Counted from the first letter of the stretch, positions 52,382 to 61,272 are shown. The stretch is DNA of 64,000 nt from Tessaracoccus lacteus (GCF_029917005.1 NZ_CP123967.1:62001-126000), one strand, 5' to 3'. Notes: generated from the letters alone by a model not told the origin. Made by a program: numbers and translations.

Positions 52382-53260
52382 ATGAGCGCCGTTGAACTTG
52401 CCCAGTTGCTCATGCCGCTCGCGTTCCTGCTCACTTATTCGATCCTCGGCTGGATCGTCGAGGTGATCTACTGCGCGGTGACGCTCGGCGTGGTGACCAA
52501 CCGTGGCTTTCTCGCCGGTCCCTACTGTTCCATCTACGGCTTCGGCGGCCTTGGCATGGTGCTGCTGTTGAGGCCGGTGGCGGACAATCCGGCGCTCGTT
52601 TTCCTCGGCACCATGCTGGTCGCGTCAGCGTTAGAACTGGTGACCGGTTGGGCGATGGAGAAGCTCTTTCGGCAACGCTGGTGGGACTACTCCGACCGGC
52701 CGTTCAACATCGGCGGGTACATCTGCCTGCAGTTCTCCTTGATGTGGGGCCTGGTCGGGCTGATTCTGATCGACGTGCTGCACCCGCTCGTCGCGGCTTT
52801 CCTGGAGTGGCTGAACCCATGGGTGCTGATCGGGTCCGTCGGGGCTCTGACGGTTGTGGTCGTCGTCGACTCGAGCGCGACCATCCAGTCGGCGCTGAAG
52901 CTCGATCGGCAGCTGGCGGCCCTCAGCGACGCCTCCGAGCTGCTGCGTTCCTCCACCGACACCATCAGCACGGAACTCGGCGAGCGTGCGTTGCAGATCA
53001 AGGGGCGCACCGACGGTCTGGTCGAGCGCACAACAGAGTTGAAGGACCGCGCAACGAGCGAACTCAAGGAGCGCACGGCACAGGAGGTCGAGGAGCTCCG
53101 GAGTCGACGCGAAGCTCTGGTCCAGCAGATCAGCGGCACGACGCGCCGCCAGCTGCGTGCCTTCCCCGACCTGCGCTCCGTGCGTCATCCCGCCCAGTTG
53201 GAGGACCTGCGGGCCAGGCTCGCTCGTCGCGGCGCCGACGGCCCGGCCGACAAGCAGTGA
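52382..53260 (+). CDS. CmpB-like putative ABC-transporter type IV membrane protein
   Basis: 292 aa from ATG 52382, preceded by GGAGGT. Four to five N-terminal membrane segments with the family marks SILGWIVEVIYCAVTLG, NRGFLAGPYCSIYGFGGLGM and WWDYSDRPFNIGGYICLQFS LMWG. The C-terminal about 130 aa are a charged coiled coil with repeats (RALQIKGRTDGLVERTTELK, ERTAQEVEELRSRREALVQQ). Function of the family (putative ABC-transporter type IV) is not established. Intact. Confidence 0.75.
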   Translation: MSAVELAQLLMPLAFLLTYSILGWIVEVIYCAVTLGVVTNRGFLAGPYCSIYGFGGLGMVLLLRPVADNPALVFLGTMLVASALELVTGWAMEKLFRQRWWDYSDRPFNIGGYICLQFSLMWGLVGLILIDVLHPLVAAFLEWLNPWVLIGSVGALTVVVVVDSSATIQSALKLDRQLAALSDASELLRSSTDTISTELGERALQIKGRTDGLVERTTELKDRATSELKERTAQEVEELRSRREALVQQISGTTRRQLRAFPDLRSVRHPAQLEDLRARLARRGADGPADKQ

Positions 53261-53298
53261 TGAGGTGAGCGCTCCGGGCCAGTGGAGGGGCCCTGAGG

Positions 53299-53370
53299 GT
53301 GCACTTTTCCTTCTATGCGCCGATCCCTGCGCATATGCACAGGGATCGGGCTCCTCGAAGATTTGTGCAC
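53299..53370. repeat. 72-bp palindromic intergenic repeat, copy B
   Basis: Starts and ends with GTGCAC; inner arms CGATCCCTG / CAGGGATCG surround a centre CGCATATGCA. It lies between convergent genes, where it can act as a bidirectional hairpin terminator. Confidence 0.65.
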
Positions 53371-53414
53371 GCTCGAGGCGGGCGGGGTTCGGTTGCCGAC
53401 GGAGTTTCGGACCC

Positions 53415-53490
53415 TTCGACAGGCTCAGGGATCGACAGGCTCAGGGATCGACAGGCTCAGGGATCGACAGGCTCAGGGATCGACAGGCCC
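53415..53490. repeat. 16-bp tandem repeat, about 4.6 copies
   Basis: The unit ATCGACAGGCTCAGGG repeats without gaps from 53431, with a first variant copy (TTCGACAGGCTCAGGG) at 53415. It is a local expansion of the dispersed motif. It ends just before the phosphohexomutase stop codon. Confidence 0.8.
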
Positions 53491-53498
53491 GGCCGGGG

Positions 53499-54911
53499 CT
53501 ACGCGCCGAGGCCGTAGTGGGTGGCGATCAGGGCGCTGATCTCCGCCGCGGCCTCGAGGGTCGGCATCTCGCAGAACACACGCAGCACGGGCTCGGTGCC
53601 GGAGAAGCGGATGGTGGCCCAGCCGCCGTTTGCGAAGTAGACCTTGCAGCCGTCGTCCCAGCCGATGCGTTCGACGTCGGCGGGGAACTCGGGCAGGTCG
53701 TGCTCGACGAAGATCTTCTGCGTGAGGGCCTGGCGGCGGCTCGCGTTGAAGCTGTAGGCGTCCTCGACCATCTCGGCCTGGCCGTAGAGCTGAACCATCT
53801 CGCCCCACAGCTCGCTGAGCTTCTTGCCGCTCCTGGCGACCATCTCGACCAGCAGCGAGCCGGCCTGGACCCCGTCCTTGCCGGGGATGTGGCCGCGGAC
53901 GGTCAGGCCGCCGGAGGACTCGCCGCCGATGACCGCGTCGGTCTCGGCCATCTTCGCGGAGATCCATTTGAAGCCGACGGGGACCTCGTAGCAGACCTGC
54001 CCGTGCGCCTCGGCGACGCGGTCGAGCATGTGGGTCGTCGACATGTTGCGCACCGCCGGCCCCTTCCACCCCTTGCTGGAGATCAGGTAGTGGTACAGCA
54101 GCACCAGGATCTGATTCGGGTGCAGGAAGTTGCCGAGGTCGTCGATGATCCCGAGGCGGTCGGCGTCGCCGTCGGTCGCGATGCCGAGGTCGGCGCCGCT
54201 CTCCATGACGGCCTGCCGCAGCGAGTCGAGAGTGTGCGCGTTGGGGGAGGGCAGGCGGCCGCCGAACAGGGCGTCGTGCCGGGCGTTGATGACGTCGACC
54301 TGACAGCGCGCGGTCATGAGGATCGTCTGCAGGCAGGTCTGCGAGACGCCGAACATCGGGTCGAGCACGATGTTCAGGTGGCGGTGCCGGATCGCTTCGA
54401 GGTCGAGCTGGTCCATGATCGAGTCGATGTACCAGTTCATCGAGGTCTGGAGCGTCGTCAGCGGGTTGGCGCGGACGTCCTCGACGGCCATGATGTCCTC
54501 ATCGGCCAGCTGGTTCGCGGCGTCGGCCAGTTCGTTGGTGATCTCGACCTCGGCGTCGCGCCCGCCCTCGGTGAAGATCTTCAGACCGTTGTACAGCGCG
54601 GGGTTGTGGCTCGCGGTGACTGCCAGGCCGTAGGCGCACCCCTTGTCGCGGACGGTCCACATGAACATCGGCGTGGGCGCCGGCCGGTCGATCAGGGTGA
54701 CGGGGACGCCGTTGCCGACGAACACCTCGACGGCCCACTCGGCGGCCTCCTTCGACAGGAAGCGGCGGTCGTAGCCGACGACCACGCCACGCTCGACGAC
54801 CCCCTCGGCGCGCATGCGGGTGCAGAGCGCCTGCACGACACGCCGCACGTTCGCGCGGGTGAACCCGTCGCCGATGATCTCTCGCCAGCCGCCAGTACCG
54901 AAGTGAATCAT
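53499..54911 (-). CDS. Phosphohexomutase (phosphoglucomutase/phosphomannomutase family)
   Basis: 470 aa. Interconverts hexose-1- and -6-phosphates. Four domains with all marks present: AVTASHNPALYNGLKIF (phosphoserine loop, Ser in ASHN), GIATDGDADRLGIIDD (Mg2+ loop), GGESSGGLTVRGHIPGKDG (sugar-binding loop) and RFSGTEPVLRVF (phosphate-binding loop). RBS not obvious. Divergent from the nucleotidyltransferase/GHMP-kinase operon across an inverted repeat. Probably links galactose- or mannose-derived phosphates to glycolysis or to nucleotide sugars. Intact. Confidence 0.9.
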   Translation of the reverse strand: MIHFGTGGWREIIGDGFTRANVRRVVQALCTRMRAEGVVERGVVVGYDRRFLSKEAAEWAVEVFVGNGVPVTLIDRPAPTPMFMWTVRDKGCAYGLAVTASHNPALYNGLKIFTEGGRDAEVEITNELADAANQLADEDIMAVEDVRANPLTTLQTSMNWYIDSIMDQLDLEAIRHRHLNIVLDPMFGVSQTCLQTILMTARCQVDVINARHDALFGGRLPSPNAHTLDSLRQAVMESGADLGIATDGDADRLGIIDDLGNFLHPNQILVLLYHYLISSKGWKGPAVRNMSTTHMLDRVAEAHGQVCYEVPVGFKWISAKMAETDAVIGGESSGGLTVRGHIPGKDGVQAGSLLVEMVARSGKKLSELWGEMVQLYGQAEMVEDAYSFNASRRQALTQKIFVEHDLPEFPADVERIGWDDGCKVYFANGGWATIRFSGTEPVLRVFCEMPTLEAAAEISALIATHYGLGA

Positions 54912-54940
54912 GGCCCCAACGTAAACCCCGCCGAGGACTT

Positions 54941-54970
54941 TTGCAAGAGACTTTACGAAGTAACTTGCAA
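54941..54970. promoter_or_regulatory. Inverted repeat TTGCAAG-N16-CTTGCAA in the divergent promoter region
   Basis: Perfect 7-bp arms (54941-54947 and 54964-54970) lie between the phosphohexomutase and nucleotidyltransferase genes, 18 bp before the ATG at 54989. A likely operator for the ROK regulator encoded in the same locus, controlling both directions. Regulator assignment is inferred. Confidence 0.5.
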
Positions 54971-54988
54971 TACCTTAGGGTGGCGACC

Positions 54989-55813
54989 ATGAGCACTGAG
55001 ATTGCACGAGTCCGCACGGCCCTGGTGATGGCCCGCGGACTGGGCACGCGCATGCGGGCCGCCGCGGAGGAGACGCAGCTCGACGCCGCGCAGTCGCGCA
55101 TGGCTGAGCGCGGCATGAAGGGCATGATCGACGTCGGCCGTCCCTTCCTCGACCACGTCGTGTCGGCCGCCGCCGACGCCGGCGTTACGCGTGTCGTCCT
55201 CGTCATCGGCCCCGAACACGACGAGATCCGCAACTACTACGGCACAGTCCCTGCCGACAGGGTGACGTTTGAGTTCGCGGTGCAGGCGGAGCCGCTCGGC
55301 ACCGGCGACGCGGTTGCCTGCGCCCGGGCGGTCATCGGCGACGAGCCCTTCTTCGTCCTCAACTCCGACAACTACTACCCGGCCTCCGCCCTTGAGCAAC
55401 TGCAGGGCGTCGACGGCATGGGCCTCGTGGGCTTCGACGCGGCGGCCCTCACGGCGAAGGGCAACATCCCGGCCGAGCGCGTCCGCAGCTTCGCGCTCGT
55501 CGAGGTCACCGCGGACGGCCAGCTCGCGTCCATCGTCGAGAAGCCCGACGCCGAGACGTTCGAGCGCCTCGGCGCCGACGCGCCTGTCAGCATGAACTGC
55601 TACCGCTTCACCCCCGAGATCTTCGACCACCTGGCCGAGCTGACGCCGTCGGCCCGCGGCGAGTACGAGCTCACCGACGCGGTGCGCGCGGCGCTCTCGT
55701 CCGGCGACCGGATCGCGGTCGTTCGTTCCGACGAGCCGGTCCTGGACCTCTCCACGCGCCACGACGTCGCCGGCGTGCAGGCCATCCTGAAGGATCGCGA
55801 GGTCCACCTGTGA
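54989..55813 (+). CDS. Sugar-1-phosphate nucleotidyltransferase
   Basis: 274 aa from ATG 54989. Transfers NMP to a sugar-1-phosphate. Rossmann-like NTP-transferase fold: ALVMARGLGTRMR (nucleotide-binding loop; the usual LAAGxGTR is altered to MARGLGTR), KGMIDVGRPFLDHVVSAAAD, LGTGDAVACAR, FFVLNSDNYYP (metal-site Asp) and IVEKPDAET. The stop overlaps the GHMP-kinase start by 4 bp (GTGA), so they are coupled. Substrate unknown; a galactose-type sugar is suggested by the neighbour. Confidence 0.8.
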   Translation: MSTEIARVRTALVMARGLGTRMRAAAEETQLDAAQSRMAERGMKGMIDVGRPFLDHVVSAAADAGVTRVVLVIGPEHDEIRNYYGTVPADRVTFEFAVQAEPLGTGDAVACARAVIGDEPFFVLNSDNYYPASALEQLQGVDGMGLVGFDAAALTAKGNIPAERVRSFALVEVTADGQLASIVEKPDAETFERLGADAPVSMNCYRFTPEIFDHLAELTPSARGEYELTDAVRAALSSGDRIAVVRSDEPVLDLSTRHDVAGVQAILKDREVHL

Positions 55814-57000
55814 CCCGCTGGTTCTCGCCCGGCCGCATCGAGGTGCTTGGCAAGCACACCGACTACGCGGGCGGCCAGTCGCTCATCATGGCGCTCGACC
55901 GCGGGGTCACCGTCGACGTGCGGCCGGCCCCCGCCGGGGTGACCGCGAGCACCGACGCCGTGCGCGGGGCCGTGGAACTGCGCTCCGCCACCGACCTCCC
56001 CGACGGCCACTGGGCCAACTACCTGCGCGTCATCCTCGGCCGCCTCGAGCGGAACTTCGGCCGGGTGGCGCCCTGCACGATCGACATCGCCTCGACCCTC
56101 CCGCTCGCCTCGGGCATGAGCAGCTCGTCGGCGCTGCTGGTCGCGACGGCGATGGCGCTCGTGCGGTTCAACGGGTTCGACGGGTCGGGCACTTGGACCC
56201 GGGAGATCACCAGCCCAGAGGCGCTCTCCACCTACCTCGCGTGCATCGAGAACGGCTCCTCCTTCGGCGACCTCGCCGGTGACAAGGGCGTCGGCACCTT
56301 CGGCGGATCCGAGGACCACACGGCGATGGTCTGCTGCCACGAGGACCACGTCACCCGGTTCCGCTTCGGACCCGCCGTCCGTCAGGACGACGTCCGCGTC
56401 CCCGACGGCCTGACCTTCGTGGCAGCAACGAGCGGCGTTCTGGCCGAGAAGACGGGCGCCGCGCGGGACGCCTACAACCGCGCTTCGCTGACGGCCCAGG
56501 CCGTGACCCGTCGCTGGAACGACGCGACCGGACGCGCCGACGCCCACCTCGGTGCAGCCATCGCGTCGGCTCCCGATGCTGCCGACCGGCTGACCGCGCT
56601 GGTCGCCGACGACCAGGTCCTCGCGGACCGCCTCGGGCACTTCCTCGCCGAGTCCGATCGGCTCGTTCCCGGCGCCGCGTCCGCGCTCGCCGCCGGCGAC
56701 CTGATCTCCCTCGGCGGGATCTGCGACGAGTCGCAGCGCCTTGCCTCGACGCTCCTGCGCAACCAGGTGCCAGAGACGGACCGGCTCGCCGCGCTCGCCC
56801 GCTCGCTGGGCGCGCACGCGTCGTCCGCCTTCGGCGCCGGCTTCGGCGGCAGCGTGTGGGCGCTCACGGACGTGGCCGGTGCGAGTGACTTCGCCGCTGA
56901 CTGGCTGGCCGCCTACCGGGCCGAGTTCCCCCAGCACGCGCTGACCAGCTCGGCGCTGGTGTCGCGACCGTCGGGGCCCCAGGGGGAGATCGTCGCCTGA
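55810..57000 (+). CDS. Galactokinase-like GHMP kinase
   Basis: 396 aa from GTG 55810. GHMP kinases phosphorylate small hydroxyl compounds with ATP. N-terminal FSPGRIEVLGKHTDYAGGQS corresponds to the galactokinase signature, but the family's GEHTDY is GKHTDY here, with Lys replacing the Glu that helps hold the sugar. Phosphate loop: LPLASGMSSSSALLVATAMA. C-terminal motif AHASSAFGAGFGGSVWAL. The Glu-to-Lys change suggests a sugar other than galactose, or altered binding. In an operon with the nucleotidyltransferase and near the mutase and ROK regulator. Confidence 0.85.
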   Translation: MTRWFSPGRIEVLGKHTDYAGGQSLIMALDRGVTVDVRPAPAGVTASTDAVRGAVELRSATDLPDGHWANYLRVILGRLERNFGRVAPCTIDIASTLPLASGMSSSSALLVATAMALVRFNGFDGSGTWTREITSPEALSTYLACIENGSSFGDLAGDKGVGTFGGSEDHTAMVCCHEDHVTRFRFGPAVRQDDVRVPDGLTFVAATSGVLAEKTGAARDAYNRASLTAQAVTRRWNDATGRADAHLGAAIASAPDAADRLTALVADDQVLADRLGHFLAESDRLVPGAASALAAGDLISLGGICDESQRLASTLLRNQVPETDRLAALARSLGAHASSAFGAGFGGSVWALTDVAGASDFAADWLAAYRAEFPQHALTSSALVSRPSGPQGEIVA

Positions 57001-57038
57001 CCTTGTCGGGAGGCGGTAGCGTTCACGGCGGAGGCCCC

Positions 57039-58175
57039 ATGAGCGACGTGACCACGGGTGCGGACGCGTCGACCGTCCGCCACTGGAACGAACGCGCCGT
57101 CATCGATGCCATGGAGGGCCGGGCGAACCTGCGGGTCGCGGAGGTGGCGACGCTGACCGGCCTCACGTCGGCCTCGGCCGGCGACGTGCTGCGCGGTCTG
57201 CAACGCAAGGGCTGGGTCGAGGAGCTGAGCCCGGAACGCTCCGGCATGGGCCGCCCCGCCCGCTCCTTCCGCCTCCGCGAGCTGCCCGTCAGCGTGCTCG
57301 GCGTCGACGTCGGCGGCCACACCGTCCGAGCAGTCCTCCTGCGCCCCGACGGCACCGTCGAGCAGGTCGGCAGAGCCGCCATCCCGGAGCCCCGTGGCAC
57401 GGTCGAGTCCATGCTCGACGCGGTTCGCCGGGCCACGCAGGGCGTAGACCCCGACGAGGTCTGGATGACCGGGGCGGCCATCTCGGGGGCGATCGATACC
57501 ACCGGAACGGTCATCCGATCGGTCGCGCTGCCGCACCTCGAGGGGCTCGACGCGCACGCCATCCTCGCCCCCGCGGTACCCGGCCCGCTGCGGATCTACC
57601 ACGACACTCGGGCGGCGCTCTGGGCCGAGTCGACCGCCGCCGCGCCGCGCCACGTCATGCTGATCCACCTCGGTCGTCGCCCCAGCATCGCCTGGGTCCT
57701 CAACGGCGCCGACTATCTCGGCGCGCACGGCACGGCGGGAGACCTCGCGGCCAGCGACCTCATCCAGCCCTGGGAGGGGATCGCGCGTCACGCGGGCCTT
57801 CCCGACCCCGTCGGCGCCTCACTCGAGGCGGCAGGCGCGGGGGACAGGGAGGCCGTGTCGTCGGCGCGGGAGTTCTTCCGGCGGATCACGCCGCAGCTTG
57901 CGTTCGCGATCGCGCTGGTCGATCCGGCAACGGTCGTCGTCGCGGGGGCGCTGGCCCCTGCGGTGCGCGACCTCGGCGAGGAGTTCCGCGTGGCGGTGTC
58001 CGCGCGCGTCCAGGTTCCGCCGGAGATCCGCTTCTCCTCCCTCGACGAGTTTGCGGTGGCGTCCGGCGCGGCGCAGCTGGCGCGGGCCCGCGTCCGGCGT
58101 CTCCTGCTTGAGAACCCGGGCGGTGTGGCAGCCGCGCAGCGGTCCAGCCTGGGCGGCAACCTGTCGGTCAGCTGA
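57039..58175 (+). CDS. ROK-family transcriptional regulator
   Basis: 378 aa from ATG 57039, which follows GGCGGAGGCCCC; the in-frame start at 57003 has no RBS. The N-terminal winged helix (RHWNERAVIDAMEGRANLRV AEVATLTGLTSASAGDVLR) is followed by the ROK sugar-kinase-like domain (VLGVDVGGHTVRAVLL, WMTGAAISGAIDTTGTVIR, YLGAHGTAGDLAA). The zinc-binding His-Cys cluster usual in ROK kinases is not seen, fitting a regulator rather than a kinase. Likely controls this sugar locus, possibly via the repeat at 54941. Confidence 0.8.
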   Translation: MSDVTTGADASTVRHWNERAVIDAMEGRANLRVAEVATLTGLTSASAGDVLRGLQRKGWVEELSPERSGMGRPARSFRLRELPVSVLGVDVGGHTVRAVLLRPDGTVEQVGRAAIPEPRGTVESMLDAVRRATQGVDPDEVWMTGAAISGAIDTTGTVIRSVALPHLEGLDAHAILAPAVPGPLRIYHDTRAALWAESTAAAPRHVMLIHLGRRPSIAWVLNGADYLGAHGTAGDLAASDLIQPWEGIARHAGLPDPVGASLEAAGAGDREAVSSAREFFRRITPQLAFAIALVDPATVVVAGALAPAVRDLGEEFRVAVSARVQVPPEIRFSSLDEFAVASGAAQLARARVRRLLLENPGGVAAAQRSSLGGNLSVS

Positions 58176-58690
58176 GTTCCATGGCGGTCCGATCGACAAC
58201 CTATTAGTGTGGCCAATGGACTAAGTATTGAAGGTTAACGGTTCGCACTAGGCGTCGCATGACGCGCGGCGGATGAGGTTCGGTCTGTCCCGCGCCGGAG
58301 GTCGTCGAGAGCCCTCTTGCCTGCACAACTTTGGCTGGAGCCGCAGCACGTCGTATATACGCGGGTGCTGCGGCTCTGGCCACTTTTGTGCGCGGGGGCA
58401 ACCCCAGTTCGGCCGTCGGCCTGTGCCCGAGCGTCGACCTTGCGGTGCGGGCGCTATTACCACCACCCCACGTCCGGAATTCGTTCAGTGGTCGATTCTG
58501 CTCGGTCAGGTGTCGAGAAGCGTTCAAAGGGTGGCGGCCCTCGTCGGGCAGCGACAGCGATGGTTCCAAGCTGTGTGCGGTTTTCGTCGTCGGACCGGGG
58601 AGAAGTGGGCAGTGCCCGAAACTCGGGACTGTGGGGTCTTTGGCGGGGAGAGGCGACGGGTGACGGAGGGGTGGCGACGGGCGGACCGGA
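58176..58690. other. Intergenic region holding repeats, no gene
   Basis: About 515 bp between convergent genes. It holds the 72-bp palindrome copy C (58321-58393) and one copy of a second repeat (58581-58620). No open frame here has a ribosome binding site and a recognisable protein. Confidence 0.5.
58321..58393. repeat. 72-bp palindromic intergenic repeat, copy C
   Basis: Long arms (GGAGCCGCAGCAC against GTGCTGCGGCTC, extended outward to TGCACAA / TTGTGCG) around a centre CGTATATACG. Between convergent genes, so it can serve as a terminator. Same ends and centre type as copies A and B. Confidence 0.65.
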
Positions 58691-60133
58691 TCAACCCAGC
58701 GGGATGCGGCCCTTGAGTTCGGACGCGCGGATGGAGCGGGCCGACGTATCGCCGATCAACCTCTTCGCCTTGTCCGTCGCATCCCACACGTTCCACAGCA
58801 GAACTCCGCGGACGTGCCCGTCGAGCAGGTAATAAATGACGCCCGACGACAGGTCCGGGGAGAAGTCCTCGACGGTGGCATACGACGAGTCGATCTCGCC
58901 GACGGCCTCGTAGCCGTAGTCGAACAGATCCGACCAGAAGATGGGCGTGTAGGTGTAGGGCTTGAGCGTCCGTCTCCTCGTCGCTGCGACCATGTCGCGA
59001 CCGGCGCGTGCGCCCTGGTGCTCGGCGTTGTCGACGTGCTCCACGCGGCGCATCTCGAGCAGTGCGTCGGGGTAGTGGGCGACGTCGCCCGCCGCCCAGA
59101 TGCCGGGCACGCTGGTCGAGAGGTACTCGTCGACGACGATGCCGCCGTCGGTCTTGAGGCCGGCGCACTCGGCGAGCTTGATGTTCGGCGTGACGCCGAT
59201 GCCGAAGACGACGTAGTCGGCGGTCAGCGTCGTGCCGGCCTCCGTCTCCAGCCGCACACCGCCGTCGGTTGCCGTGCCCGACATGACCCGGGCGCCCGCC
59301 TTCACCGTCACGCCGCGCGACCGGAACGTCTCCGTGACCCGCTTGGCCAGGTCCGGCGGGAACAGGTTCGACTGCACCGTCCGGGTCGGGATCACCAGTG
59401 TCACCGCAACGTCGTTCGACGCGAGCGCCGCGGCCAGTTCCGCGCCGATGTATCCGCCCCCGACGACCACGGCCTTCGAGCCGGGCCGAGCGACCTCGCG
59501 GAGCCGCTGGTAGTCATCGACGGTGCGGTAGTAGAAGACGCGGTCGCCGGGAGGCAGCGTCGGTAGCGTCCGGGGGCTGGCGCCGGTGGCCAGCAGCAGC
59601 TGCTCGTAGCCGATCTGCTCCGCGTTCGACAGGCTCACCGCCTGCGACTGCGGATGGAGGCGGGTCGCCGCGACGCCCGTGATCAGCTCGACCCCGTCGT
59701 CGTCGCCCAGCAGCCATCCGTCGTCGAGGCTGGTGGAGTCGTCGAGCCACAGGCTCTTGGAGAGGTTCGGCCGGTAGTACGGGCCGTCGGGTTCCCGCCC
59801 GACGATCCCGATGCTGGCCGACGGGTCCCGCTCACGGATCGCCTTGGCCGCGGCCGCCGCTGCGACTCCCGCGCCCACGATGAGATGGTCGAATCCCTTG
59901 CTGTGTGCCATTGATGCTCGCCTCCGCCTTCCCCGTGCCCATCGACAGTGTCGCCCTTCGACGGTTCATGCCTGTGCGCTCGTCGTCGTGCGACGGTCTG
60001 CCGATGTCCCGCGTGGCGCTGGTTTGCCCCGGGTGTCCGCCGTGGGGCTTGCTCTGGGCGATCCGCCCGTCGACCTATGGATGCCGTGGGCGATTTTCGT
60101 GTCCGGACCGGGGAGAAGCGGGCACTGCACGAT
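58581..60133 (+). repeat. Second dispersed repeat: about 40-bp copies at 58581-58620 and 60093-60133
   Basis: Both copies share TTTTCGT, then CGGACCGGGGAGAAG, a variable base, and GGGCA, on the same strand. They bracket the flavoprotein gene. The similarity is local; the flanks differ. They could be remnants of a small repeated element. Confidence 0.45.
58691..59911 (-). CDS. FAD-dependent ferredoxin-reductase-type oxidoreductase
   Basis: 406 aa. N-terminal FAD motif HLIVGAGVAAAAAAKAIRER, central NAD(P) motif KAVVVGGGYIGAELAAALAS, second FAD motif GIWAAGDVAHYPDALL, and a C-terminal domain (PYTYTPIFWSDLFDYGYEAV G, GVLLWNVWDATDKA) as in BphA4/RubB-type reductases and AIF-like proteins. It likely passes electrons from NAD(P)H to a ferredoxin or rubredoxin; no partner gene is adjacent. 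Intact; RBS weak. Confidence 0.88.
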   Translation of the reverse strand: MAHSKGFDHLIVGAGVAAAAAAKAIRERDPSASIGIVGREPDGPYYRPNLSKSLWLDDSTSLDDGWLLGDDDGVELITGVAATRLHPQSQAVSLSNAEQIGYEQLLLATGASPRTLPTLPPGDRVFYYRTVDDYQRLREVARPGSKAVVVGGGYIGAELAAALASNDVAVTLVIPTRTVQSNLFPPDLAKRVTETFRSRGVTVKAGARVMSGTATDGGVRLETEAGTTLTADYVVFGIGVTPNIKLAECAGLKTDGGIVVDEYLSTSVPGIWAAGDVAHYPDALLEMRRVEHVDNAEHQGARAGRDMVAATRRRTLKPYTYTPIFWSDLFDYGYEAVGEIDSSYATVEDFSPDLSSGVIYYLLDGHVRGVLLWNVWDATDKAKRLIGDTSARSIRASELKGRIPLG

Positions 60134-60257
60134 TTTCGGACGGTGGTGGCTGGGGATGACGAGGCCGGGGGACGACGAGGCCGGGGAACGCCGAGGCCGG
60201 GCGACGGAATGTTCCGTCGCCCGGCCCGCGCGTGTGCCGAACTCGATCGTTGCAGTG
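59912..60257. other. Intergenic region upstream of the flavoprotein gene, no gene
   Basis: About 345 bp. It must hold the promoter of the flavoprotein gene, plus one copy of the second dispersed repeat (60093-60133) and short GACGAGGCCGGGG direct repeats near 60160-60200. No supported gene. Confidence 0.45.
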
Positions 60258-61253
60258 TCAGCCCTCGATCCTGACTGCCCTGCCGGAGGCAGCCGACTCG
60301 CCGGCCGCCTGCGCGATGACAAGGGCCGCGACGCCGTCGGAGACCGTCGGGGAGACGGGCGCGCCGTCGACGATCGCGTCGATGAACGCCGTCAGCTCGT
60401 TGCGGTAGGCGGCCGCGTAGCGCTGCAGGAAGAAGTTCTGGTACGGATCCTGCGATCCGGAGAACTCCGCCTTGTTGAGGTGCAGCGTCGTGTCGCGCCA
60501 GTTGTCCATGGACACCGACCCCTCGGAGCCGTGCACCTCGAGGCGCTGGTCGTAGCCCGTGACGCAGCGACGCTGGTTCGTGATCGACGCGACGGTGCCG
60601 TTCTTCCCGCGCAGCAGGATCATGGCAGCGTCGAAGTCGCCGGTGTCCTTCAGTTCGGGTAGCGTCTGCTGACCGAAGGCGACGACCTCCTCGATGTCAC
60701 CCAGGAAGAAACGGGCCTCGTCGAAGTCGTGGATGCTCATGTCCTTGAACAGGCCGCCGGACACCGCGACGTACGACGCCGGGGGAGCCGATGGGTCGCG
60801 CGCGACGATTACGACCTGCTCGACGTCGCCGATCTTCCCGGCGTCGACGAGGTCCTTCGCGCCTCGGATCGACGGGTCGTAGCGGCGCTGGAAGCCGACC
60901 ATGACCGGCGGGTGCTCGAACGTGGCGAGCTCGGCGTCCAGCGCCTTCGCCTCCTCGACGTCCTTCGCGACGGGCTTCTCCACGAGGACAGCCTTGCCGG
61001 AGCGGGTCGCGCCCAGCACATGCTCGGCGTGCAGCGGCGTGGGGGAGCCGACGATGACCGCGTCGACCTCGGTGTCGGCGAACACGTCCGCCGCATCCTT
61101 GTAGGCCTTCGCGCCGTAGACGGCGGCCAGGTCCTCGGCGGCAGTGCCCATGGGGTCACACACGGCAACGAGCGTGGCCTTCGGGTGCGACGCGACGGAC
61201 TCTGCGTGGACGCGGCCGATGCGGCCCGCGCCGATGATGGCTACTCGAAGCAT
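60258..61253 (-). CDS. iolG: Inositol 2-dehydrogenase (Gfo/Idh/MocA family)
   Basis: 331 aa from ATG 61253; AAGGA lies 9 bases before it but abuts the alternative ATG at 61262. It oxidises myo-inositol to scyllo-inosose with NAD+. Rossmann fold LRVAIIGAGRIGRVHAESVA, then EKPVAKDVEEAKAL (catalytic Lys in EKP), SGGLFKDMSIHDFDEARFFL (the Asp-x3-His region) and YAAAYRNELTAFIDAIVDGA. Close to the transaldolase (19 bp gap to its stop), in a minus-strand operon with it, and near iolC and the GntR regulator, which supports the inositol call. Confidence 0.85.
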   Translation of the reverse strand: MLRVAIIGAGRIGRVHAESVASHPKATLVAVCDPMGTAAEDLAAVYGAKAYKDAADVFADTEVDAVIVGSPTPLHAEHVLGATRSGKAVLVEKPVAKDVEEAKALDAELATFEHPPVMVGFQRRYDPSIRGAKDLVDAGKIGDVEQVVIVARDPSAPPASYVAVSGGLFKDMSIHDFDEARFFLGDIEEVVAFGQQTLPELKDTGDFDAAMILLRGKNGTVASITNQRRCVTGYDQRLEVHGSEGSVSMDNWRDTTLHLNKAEFSGSQDPYQNFFLQRYAAAYRNELTAFIDAIVDGAPVSPTVSDGVAALVIAQAAGESAASGRAVRIEG

Positions 61254-61272
61254 GTCTTGCATTCCTTGTGGG

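Noticed and set aside
53415-53490. CRISPR or VNTR coding repeat
   Set aside because: Gap-free 16-bp tandem copies outside any supported gene; simple expansion of a dispersed motif.
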